NCBI GenBank assembly: GCA_052034085.1
Contig: JBPOJA010000011.1
Coordinates: forward strand, 162,992-226,991
Length of the DNA stretch: 64,000 nucleotides
Reading direction: 5' to 3'
From: UBA1426 sp052034085
GTDB taxonomy: Bacteria; Bacillota; Clostridia; Peptostreptococcales; Anaerovoracaceae
Made by a program: the position numbers and the translations under genes. Below are positions 17,268 through 24,293 of the stretch, piece after piece; the stretch's first letter is position 1, and every line of letters begins with the position of its first letter. A model generated the notes under the pieces. The model had not been told where the DNA came from, ran no database searches, and worked only from the letters and a program-made list of their open reading frames with translations.

Positions 17268-18518
17268 TTATGCCTTCAAAAATTTGGACAGGTCAACTTC
17301 CCTGTCGCTAATGAGGACTGAGGAATATTCTTCAATGTCACTTATGAGTCCGGCTGCGTTTACAATATCTTCCTCATTCACCGCATCGATTTTATCCAGA
17401 ATTTCTTTCGTCGATAAAATTTTATCCATAAGCAGAGCATTCCTACCATTGGAATACATCCTGCTGCTGACATTTTCCTGGCCAAAGACTATGGATGTTT
17501 TCAGCTGCTCTTTTGCCTTTATAAGTTCTTCCTTGGTAACGCCTCCGCTTAAAAGCAAGGTCAGTTCTTCTTTTATGGCATCTATAACCACTTCTATTTT
17601 ATCATGACCGGTGCCTGCATAAATGCTGAAAATTCCATCTTCCTTAAAAGAGCCGTTGCTGGAGAAAACCGAATAAGCGAGGCCCTTCTGCTCCCTTATG
17701 TTCTGGAAGAGTCTGGAACTCATGCTTCCGCCTAAAATATTGTTAAGGATTACCAGGGGATAATGCAATTCACCTTCCCTGGGCACGCCCCTCAACCCCA
17801 GGAAAATGTGGCTTTGCTCAACATCCTTCACTTTCAGGATGTGGCTTTTTTCATAGGAGGCTTTCCCGGCAAGGGGTCTTCTCATGCCGTGGGCTTTTAG
17901 GTTCAGTTTCTCTTCAAAAACAGCCTTGATTTCTTTCTCATCATAGTTGCCCGAAATAGAAACCACAATGTTGTCGGCTGTGTATCGCTCATCCAAATAT
18001 TGAAGTATGTCTTCTCTGCTGACCTTTTTCAGCACTTCTTTGGTTCCGATAATTGGGGTTTCCAAAGGGCCGCCTTTAAAAACAGCTTCCGTCAGCAGAT
18101 CGTTGCCAAAATCCTCGGGGCTGTCCTCAATCATTTTAATTTCTTCAAAAATAACATTCTTCTCTTTCTTCAGTTCCTCCTTATCGAAGACCGAAGAGGT
18201 AAACATATCTGAAAGTATATCAGCCGCCTTTTCCATATTGCTGTCCAATACCTTGGTGTAGTAACAGGTTGCTTCCTTGCCTGTAAAAGCATTCATCTGA
18301 CCACCCAGAATATCCATTTCTTCGGCAATATCCCTGGCAGATCTCTTTTTAGTGCCTTTAAACAACATATGTTCAATAAGATGAGATATCCCCATTCTGT
18401 CGTGACTCTCATCAACAGAGCCGGCTTTAACCCATATGCCCATAGCCAGGGATTCCACATAGGGCAGTTCTTCCATAACCAGCCTTATACCGTTACTCAG
18501 TTTCTCCTCAATTATCAT
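17268..18518 (-). CDS. M16 family zinc peptidase (YmxG/MPP-like)
   Basis: A 416-residue pitrilysin-family metallopeptidase. The inverted zinc motif HLIEH (in ISHLIEHMLFKGT) lies near residue 48 and a distal Glu is in the EEIKMIEDSPEDFG block near residue 120. The C-terminal M16 domain contains NNILGGSMSSRLFQ. In Firmicutes this gene regularly follows pnp (ymxG). I chose ATG 18518, with AAGGA in front. A longer frame reaching a TTG at 18605 would translate through the pnp terminator hairpin and lacks a ribosome site. The substrate is unknown; processing of peptides is the usual role. Confidence 0.92.
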   Translation of the reverse strand: MIIEEKLSNGIRLVMEELPYVESLAMGIWVKAGSVDESHDRMGISHLIEHMLFKGTKKRSARDIAEEMDILGGQMNAFTGKEATCYYTKVLDSNMEKAADILSDMFTSSVFDKEELKKEKNVIFEEIKMIEDSPEDFGNDLLTEAVFKGGPLETPIIGTKEVLKKVSREDILQYLDERYTADNIVVSISGNYDEKEIKAVFEEKLNLKAHGMRRPLAGKASYEKSHILKVKDVEQSHIFLGLRGVPREGELHYPLVILNNILGGSMSSRLFQNIREQKGLAYSVFSSNGSFKEDGIFSIYAGTGHDKIEVVIDAIKEELTLLLSGGVTKEELIKAKEQLKTSIVFGQENVSSRMYSNGRNALLMDKILSTKEILDKIDAVNEEDIVNAAGLISDIEEYSSVLISDREVDLSKFLKA

Positions 18519-18563
18519 TAAATCCTTTTCTCCCAACGTTATGTCTTCTTTTTCATAGCCAAA

Positions 18564-18586
18564 GCAGCCATCAGAAAAATGGCTGC
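18564..18586 (-). terminator. Hairpin after pnp
   Basis: A perfect 8-bp stem (GCAGCCAT / ATGGCTGC, 7-nt loop) lies 34 bp past the pnp stop. Only a short T run follows, so it may be a weak terminator or a 3'-end stabilising hairpin that separates pnp from the peptidase gene. Confidence 0.55.
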
Positions 18587-18619
18587 AATAATCTCCATCA
18601 ACCAAGGTATTTCTATTGA

Positions 18620-20704
18620 TTAGAGTAGTTCTTTTCTTGAAAGGTTTATTCTGTTCTGGCTGTCTATTTCTGTGACTTTAACCACAACAGTGTCACCAAC
18701 CGCCAGCTCATCCTCCACCTTTTCCACTCTATGCTTTGCCATTTTTGAAATGTGCAGGAGGCCTTCTTTGCCGGGCAGAATTTCAACAAAAGCTCCAAAT
18801 GTCATGAGTCTTGTGACCTTGCCTTCATAGATTTCTCCCACTTCCACTTCTCTGAGAAGCAATTCAATTTCCTTCTGAGCGGCCAGGGCGCTGTCCATGT
18901 CAGGCGATGCAATGGAGACGTTTCCATCATCGTCTATATCTATCTTTGCACCGGTTTCAGCTATGATGCGGTTAATAGTGCTTCCGCCTTTTCCGATAAT
19001 AATCCTGATTTTATCCGGATCCACTACCATAGAAATAATCCTGGGTGCGAAAGGTGATATTTTCGGCCTTGGTTCAGGCATTACTTCTAAAATCTTTCCC
19101 ATGATAAACATTCTGCCATCATGAGCCTGTTTCAGCGCTTCCGTAAGAAGTTCCCTGGAAAGTCCGTGTATCTTGATATCCATCTGTATTGCGGTAACAC
19201 CTTTTGCAGTACCGGCAACCTTGAAGTCCATATCTCCCAGAAAGTCTTCCATGCCCTGAATGTCACTTAAAATAGCTACTTTTTCGCCTTCAGTAATAAG
19301 TCCCATGGCAATACCGGCTACCGGAGCCTTTATGGGTACGCCGGCGTCCATAAGTGCCAGGGTACTTCCACATACAGATGCCATGCTGGAACTTCCGTTG
19401 GATGACAGGACTTCTGATACCACCCTGATTGCATACGGGAAATCTTCTTCCGAAGGTAAAACGGGAATCAGTGCTCTCTCCGCAAGTGCACCGTGGCCAA
19501 TTTCCCTTCTTCCCGGGCTTCTCATGGGTCTTGCCTCACCTGTGCTGTAAGGCGGGAAATTATAATGGTGCATATATCTTTTTTCTGTCTCTTCGGTTAT
19601 ACCGTCGAGGGCCTGAGCCTCTGCAGCAGGAGCCAGGGTTGCCACTGACAACACCTGGGTCTGCCCCCTGGTGAAAAGGCCTGTGCCATGAGTCCTGGGC
19701 AAAAATGCTGTCTCACACCATATTGGCCTGATTTCGTCCCGTTTCCTGTTGTCAGGCCTGATTCCATCGTTGACAATCATGCTTCTGACCTGTTCTTTCT
19801 TGATGGAATACAGGACATTTTCAATATCCTTGACGTTGTCGGGGAATTCCTCCTCGAAATGGGCAAGTGTTTCCTTTTCAACGGCATCCATATTATCCAG
19901 TCTTTCCTGCTTGTCTTCGGTTAAGATGGCGGTACGCATTTTTTCTGTGGCAAAACTTCTAACCTCGAAGTCAATCTCTTCAGGAACCCGGTAAAGCTCA
20001 ACTTCAGCTTTTTCCTTACCGACTTCTTTGGCAATATCTTCGATAAATTCGATTATGCTCTTAATCTCTTCGTGACCAAAAAGTATGGCCTCCAAAATCT
20101 CTTCTTCAGGTACTTCGTTGGCTCCTGCTTCTACCATCATGATGGCATCTTTTGTTCCGGCCACCACCAGATGCATGTCGCTTTCCTCCCTTTGTGCCAG
20201 GGTCGGATTGATGACCAGTTCGCCGTCTACTCTGCCTACAAGCACTGAACCGGTTGGCCCCTGGAAAGGGATGTCAGAAATAGACAGGGCAATGGATGAA
20301 CCTATCATGGCAACTATATCAGGTGTACAGTCGGGGTCGACACTCATGACCGTGGCAACCACCTGAACATCATTATGGTATCCTTCGGGGAAAAGAGGCC
20401 TTAAGGGTCTGTCCATAAGTCTGGCGCTAAGAATGGCCTTCTCCGACGGCCTGCCTTCTCTTTTGATAAACCCCCCGGGAATTTTTCCCGCAGCATACAT
20501 CCTCTCCTCGAATTCACATGAAAGAGGGAAAAAATCTATATCCTTTCTGGGCTCTTTTGATGCTGTTGCCGTTACATTTACTACTGTATCGCCGTAGCGC
20601 ACTGTGGCAGTGCCATTGGCCAGTTGAGCGACCTTCCCTACTTCCACCTGCAGCAACCTTCCGCCTATTGCTGTCCGATAGGTCTTAAATTCATTTAAAC
20701 TCAT
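18620..20704 (-). CDS. pnp: Polyribonucleotide nucleotidyltransferase (PNPase)
   Basis: Phosphate-dependent 3'-to-5' exoribonuclease (694 aa), a core of RNA decay. Two RNase PH domains (first beginning FKTYRTAIGGRLL, second containing RTHGTGLFTRGQTQ), then a KH domain (IIIGKGGSTINRII) and a C-terminal S1 domain (IYEGKVTRLMTFGAFVEI) are all present. It is a normal full-length protein. It follows rpsO with a hairpin in between, the usual rpsO-pnp pair, and GGAGG lies upstream of its ATG. Confidence 0.98.
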   Translation of the reverse strand: MSLNEFKTYRTAIGGRLLQVEVGKVAQLANGTATVRYGDTVVNVTATASKEPRKDIDFFPLSCEFEERMYAAGKIPGGFIKREGRPSEKAILSARLMDRPLRPLFPEGYHNDVQVVATVMSVDPDCTPDIVAMIGSSIALSISDIPFQGPTGSVLVGRVDGELVINPTLAQREESDMHLVVAGTKDAIMMVEAGANEVPEEEILEAILFGHEEIKSIIEFIEDIAKEVGKEKAEVELYRVPEEIDFEVRSFATEKMRTAILTEDKQERLDNMDAVEKETLAHFEEEFPDNVKDIENVLYSIKKEQVRSMIVNDGIRPDNRKRDEIRPIWCETAFLPRTHGTGLFTRGQTQVLSVATLAPAAEAQALDGITEETEKRYMHHYNFPPYSTGEARPMRSPGRREIGHGALAERALIPVLPSEEDFPYAIRVVSEVLSSNGSSSMASVCGSTLALMDAGVPIKAPVAGIAMGLITEGEKVAILSDIQGMEDFLGDMDFKVAGTAKGVTAIQMDIKIHGLSRELLTEALKQAHDGRMFIMGKILEVMPEPRPKISPFAPRIISMVVDPDKIRIIIGKGGSTINRIIAETGAKIDIDDDGNVSIASPDMDSALAAQKEIELLLREVEVGEIYEGKVTRLMTFGAFVEILPGKEGLLHISKMAKHRVEKVEDELAVGDTVVVKVTEIDSQNRINLSRKELL

Positions 20705-20727
20705 ATGTTGTTAACCTCCAAAAGTAA

Positions 20728-20747
20728 GGCGGAGGTTATCCTCCGCC
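20728..20747 (-). terminator. rpsO-pnp intergenic hairpin
   Basis: A perfect 8-bp GC-rich stem (GGCGGAGG / CCTCCGCC with a TTAT-type loop), 12 bp past the rpsO stop, followed on the minus strand by TTACTTTT. Similar hairpins in other bacteria act as a partial terminator for rpsO and a processing site for pnp. Confidence 0.7.
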
Positions 20748-20758
20748 GTCAAAAATAG

Positions 20759-21025
20759 CTATTTTCTCAGACCTAAGCGAGCGATAAGGTTTCTGTATCT
20801 TTCCAGATCTTTTTCCTTGAGATAGTTGAGCAGGTTTCTTCTCTGTCCAACCATTTTCAGCAAACCTCTTCTGGAATGGTGATCCTTTTTGTGGATTTTC
20901 AGGTGCTCGTTCAAATCGTTGATTCTGCTTGTGAGAATGGCTATCTGCACCTCAGGCGAACCCGTATCTCCTTCATGAATCATGAAATCCCTGATGATTT
21001 CAGCTTTCTTTTCTTTACCAATCAT
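20759..21025 (-). CDS. rpsO: 30S ribosomal protein S15
   Basis: Small-subunit protein that binds the three-way junction of 16S rRNA (88 aa, the standard length). The core HKKDHHSRRGLLKMVGQRR and the C-terminal LNYLKEKDLERY block are diagnostic. AAAGGAG precedes the ATG. It lies between ribF and pnp, and a structured leader (21048-21097) lies just before it. Confidence 0.98.
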   Translation of the reverse strand: MIGKEKKAEIIRDFMIHEGDTGSPEVQIAILTSRINDLNEHLKIHKKDHHSRRGLLKMVGQRRNLLNYLKEKDLERYRNLIARLGLRK

Positions 21026-21047
21026 TTCATTTTCTCCTTTTGTAATT

Positions 21048-21097
21048 CTCCCATACCGCGCCTGGCGTCGGAGATTCGCAAAGCTCAGTTATGGGAA
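21048..21097 (-). promoter_or_regulatory. Structured rpsO leader, possible S15 autoregulatory element
   Basis: Between ribF and rpsO, TTCCCATA and TATGGGAG can form an 8-bp stem (one G-U pair) that encloses about 34 nt with further short pairings. The rpsO ribosome site follows about 10 nt later. S15 is known to repress its own translation through leader RNAs in several bacterial groups, but the motif class here is not one I can assign. Confidence 0.4.
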
Positions 21098-21102
21098 CGT
21101 AC

Positions 21103-22044
21103 TTAACGATTTATAATACCATGGTAACTGGCAGCTGTCAAACAATCTTCTTTTATCTGAACAGCCAGTTCTTCCATGGTTTCAAACCTTAATTCGGGCC
21201 TTAACCTTTCAAGGAATTCTACTTTAATCGGCTGACCGTATATGTCTCTGTCGAAATTGAATATATGGGTTTCTATGCTTCTGGCATTGGCATCCCCAAT
21301 AGTCGGCCTTGTGCCCACATTGGTAATACTGGCATATCTTTGGCCTTCAAAATAACAATAGGTCACATAAACTCCGTTTGCCGGGCTGACCATGTCGTCA
21401 TCAAGAGTAAGATTGGTGGTGGGAAATCCCAGAGTTCTGCCAAATTTGTTTCCCTTTACCACAGTGCCGCCGGTCGCATAATAGCGCCCCATGAGCTTCA
21501 GGCATTTGTCCACTCTGCCTTCTTCTATATATTTTCTTATGAGAGTGGAACTGACTATTTCCCCCTCGACCATGAAGGGCTCCACTACGTGAATACCATA
21601 GCCTTGGGAAAAACCAACCTTCATCAAAGTTTCAGGAGTGCCCCTGCCGTTTCTCCCGAAACTGTAATTGAAGCCGCAAAAAGCTTCCTTCATATTGAGC
21701 TTTTTAACCAGTATGTCAATGATAAACTCTTCAGGCTCCATATATCTGATATTGTCATCAAAAGGCACCGTTACCACATAGTTGATTCCCAGACTTCTGA
21801 TACTTTCAATTTTTTCTTCGAAAGTCTGAATATTTTTTACCACCCGTCTGCCTGCCAGCACATTTTTGGGATGGTTGCTGAATGTGAAAATGATGCTCTT
21901 CAAGCCGGTGCTGATTGCACTGTTGACTGTTCTCCTGATAAGTTCCTGGTGGCCTTTGTGAACTCCATCGAAATTGCCAAAGGCAATGACTGAATTCTCC
22001 ATGTCATCAATCTGGTTTAAATCTGTAAAAACTCTCATAGACAT
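21103..22044 (-). CDS. ribF: Bifunctional riboflavin kinase / FAD synthetase
   Basis: Makes FMN and then FAD from riboflavin (313 aa, normal length). The N-terminal FAD synthetase domain has AFGNFDGVHKGHQELI and later GFNYSFGRNGRGT; STLIRKYI is also conserved. The C-terminal riboflavin kinase domain has VVKGNKFGRTLGFPTTNL and SITNVGTRPTI. It overlaps truB by 10 bp. The truB-ribF-rpsO-pnp order is normal for Firmicutes. Confidence 0.97.
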   Translation of the reverse strand: MSMRVFTDLNQIDDMENSVIAFGNFDGVHKGHQELIRRTVNSAISTGLKSIIFTFSNHPKNVLAGRRVVKNIQTFEEKIESIRSLGINYVVTVPFDDNIRYMEPEEFIIDILVKKLNMKEAFCGFNYSFGRNGRGTPETLMKVGFSQGYGIHVVEPFMVEGEIVSSTLIRKYIEEGRVDKCLKLMGRYYATGGTVVKGNKFGRTLGFPTTNLTLDDDMVSPANGVYVTYCYFEGQRYASITNVGTRPTIGDANARSIETHIFNFDRDIYGQPIKVEFLERLRPELRFETMEELAVQIKEDCLTAASYHGIINR

Positions 22045-22958
22045 AACACTTTTTCCGCCTTCAAAAGATCTTTGCTGTTCTCTTTAACAGCTACGCCTAA
22101 AAATTCATTATTGTAATATAAACAGTATCTGTGATCTGCTTTTGAGCAATACTCTCCGGTCTGCGGCCGGCGGCAGATTTTCACTTCTGACGCTTTCAGC
22201 ATCCTGCCATTGCAAAACTCACTGCTTTGTTCCTTCGTAAGATCTGCTCTGCCCAGATGTCCCAGGGGGTAGTCCATTGGCAGCAGATATTTTTCATAGC
22301 CCTTTTCCAGCTCTTCCAGGGTTACGGACTCCGATGATCTGAAAAAACCGCTGCCTGTTCTTAAAAGAAAGCTCATAGCTGCCCCGGTTTCAAGCCGACA
22401 GCCTGCGTCATGGCACAGAGTTCTTACATAAGTGCCTTTTGAGCAGTCAACAAGAAACCTGACTCTTGCCTCTTCTCTATTGTAGCCGATGACCTCAAAC
22501 CTGTAAATCCTGACAGCTCTCCTGGGCCTTTCAACCCTCTCACCGCTTCTTGAATACTCATACAATCTCTTGCCGTTTATTCTGACTGCCGAATATCCCG
22601 GAACTTCCTGCTGAATCGTCCCTTCAAAACCCCTGAAAATCTCCTGTATTTCAACTGTATTTTGGGGTATTTTTTTTGCATTTTCAGGAGAATCCAGTAT
22701 ATTTCCCCATATGTCCTGTGTATCTGTAGTGATGCCCAGCAACATTTCACCTAAATATTGCTTATTATCCTCCTCCAGATATTCTATTATCCTTGTAGCT
22801 TTTCCTATGCAGATCACGAGGACACCTGTAGCCATAGGATCCAAGGTCCCTGCATGACCTATGCGCTTTACACCCGTCAGTCTCCGTATATGATTCACGC
22901 AGTCATGGGAAGTCATCCCTGCCGGCTTAAGCAGATTGATTATGCCTGATCCTTCCAT
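22035..22958 (-). CDS. truB: tRNA pseudouridine(55) synthase
   Basis: Converts U55 of the T-loop of tRNAs to pseudouridine (307 aa). The N-terminal NLLKPAGMTSHDCVN and the catalytic GHAGTLDPMATGVLVI, containing the essential Asp, are intact, as is CSKGTYVRTLCHDAG. It overlaps nrnA by 19 bp at its start and ribF by 10 bp at its end. Confidence 0.97.
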   Translation of the reverse strand: MEGSGIINLLKPAGMTSHDCVNHIRRLTGVKRIGHAGTLDPMATGVLVICIGKATRIIEYLEEDNKQYLGEMLLGITTDTQDIWGNILDSPENAKKIPQNTVEIQEIFRGFEGTIQQEVPGYSAVRINGKRLYEYSRSGERVERPRRAVRIYRFEVIGYNREEARVRFLVDCSKGTYVRTLCHDAGCRLETGAAMSFLLRTGSGFFRSSESVTLEELEKGYEKYLLPMDYPLGHLGRADLTKEQSSEFCNGRMLKASEVKICRRPQTGEYCSKADHRYCLYYNNEFLGVAVKENSKDLLKAEKVLCL

Positions 22959-23908
22959 GTTTCCAGCTCTTTCCCTATGGCTTCAATCACTTCTGCTTTG
23001 AATTCTTCAATAGGTTTATTCACAACGCAGCCAGCTGAATTTTTGTGTCCGCCTCCTCCGAAGCCTGCGGCTATTCTGGCTACATCATATTTACCTTTCG
23101 AACGGAATGTAGCCTTGGTATTGCCTTCCTCTTCCCTTAAAAATGCGGCAATTTCAATGCCTTCGATATTCCTCAGCTCTTCAACCAGCCCTTCTGTTTC
23201 TTCCATCAGGGCATTGCTTTCTTCAAGCATTTCTTCGGTCATAAGAGCAATGCAAGCTTTATTACCATATAACATTTCAAGAGTCGAGAGAATTTTATTT
23301 CGCAGAACCATTCTCTCCATTCTCTTATTCTGGTAAACCTCCAAAGAGACTCTGTTATGATCCATGCCAGAGTCGAACAATTCAGCCGCCTGCATATGGG
23401 TCTTTTTCGACGTGTTGGAATACATGAACCGGCCGGTATCCGTTACAAGTGCAGTGTAAAGGGCAAGCCCTATCTCAGAATCTATATGAGCCCCCATGAG
23501 TTTGATAATGTCCATTACAATTTCGCCTGTCGAAGAGGCTTTTGCATCGATAAGATTATAGTCTGCAAAAGGTCTGGCAGTTTTGTGATGATCCACCATT
23601 ATGGTCGTATCACCTTTTTTCAGGAAGCCGGCCCGCTTCCCCAGCCTGCCTTCATCACTGCTGTCAAGGGATAGGCAGATTGATGGATTTTCTATGGAAC
23701 TTTCATAGACGCAATGACCTGCATTCAGGAATTCGATATTTCTTGGGATTTTATCCTCTATAAGAACTTCTGCCTTTTTGCCCGCATTTCTTAAGGCGGT
23801 GCACAGGGCTACAGAAGACCCCAGGGCATCGCCGTCCATCTGTATATGGGGAAGTATTACAACACTTTCCGCTTCATTTAATAACGCTGCTATCTTATTC
23901 TTCATCAT
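22940..23908 (-). CDS. nrnA: DHH-family phosphoesterase, nanoRNase/pAp phosphatase type
   Basis: Degrades very short RNAs and dephosphorylates pAp (322 aa). The metal-binding motifs are visible: HIQMDGDALGSS, LDSSDEG, VDHHKTA (DHH), and FGGGGHKNSAGC in the DHHA1 domain. I place the start at the paired ATGs 23908/23905 because the protein then begins MMKNKIAALLNEAESVVILPH, as in homologues. A start at 23938 would add a basic tail within rbfA. It lies between rbfA and truB, its usual position. Confidence 0.93.
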   Translation of the reverse strand: MMKNKIAALLNEAESVVILPHIQMDGDALGSSVALCTALRNAGKKAEVLIEDKIPRNIEFLNAGHCVYESSIENPSICLSLDSSDEGRLGKRAGFLKKGDTTIMVDHHKTARPFADYNLIDAKASSTGEIVMDIIKLMGAHIDSEIGLALYTALVTDTGRFMYSNTSKKTHMQAAELFDSGMDHNRVSLEVYQNKRMERMVLRNKILSTLEMLYGNKACIALMTEEMLEESNALMEETEGLVEELRNIEGIEIAAFLREEEGNTKATFRSKGKYDVARIAAGFGGGGHKNSAGCVVNKPIEEFKAEVIEAIGKELETWKDQA

Positions 23909-24293
23909 GAGTGAGCTCTTTTTCTTCCTCCGACTCATCTTCCCCGCTTTTAATGTTCAGGCTCTCCAGAATCGATTCGATGTGACGGCCATATTCCTGA
24001 GAAGTATCCAGCCTGAAATTAATTTCCGGCACATGCCTCAGTTTTATCTGCCTGCCTACTTCCTTCCTGACCAGGCCCTTAGCACCTTCAAATGCCTTCA
24101 GGACCTCTTCCCTGTTGTCAGACTCGGGAACACTGATATAAATAGTTGCATAGCCATAATCTTTAGATACTTCCACGTCGGATATACTCACCATTCCCGA
24201 CAGTCTTGGATCCTTAATTTCCCGCAACAGCAGCTGACTGACAACTTTTTTGATTTCCTCAGCCATTCTTTCGGCTCTGAAACTTTTACCCAT
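23895..24293 (-). CDS. rbfA: Ribosome-binding factor A
   Basis: 30S maturation and cold-adaptation factor with a KH-like fold (132 aa). FRAERMAEEIKKVVSQLL, DPRLSGMVSISDVEVS and VPEINFRLDTSQEYG are typical. The acidic C-terminal tail EDESEEEKELTHDEE is common in Firmicutes. It begins at the base after the infB stop and overlaps nrnA. Confidence 0.96.
   Translation of the reverse strand: MGKSFRAERMAEEIKKVVSQLLLREIKDPRLSGMVSISDVEVSKDYGYATIYISVPESDNREEVLKAFEGAKGLVRKEVGRQIKLRHVPEINFRLDTSQEYGRHIESILESLNIKSGEDESEEEKELTHDEE

Noticed and set aside
18519..18605. N-terminal extension of the M16 peptidase from TTG 18605
   Set aside because: It reads through the hairpin after pnp, lacks a ribosome site, and adds 29 residues before the usual family start.
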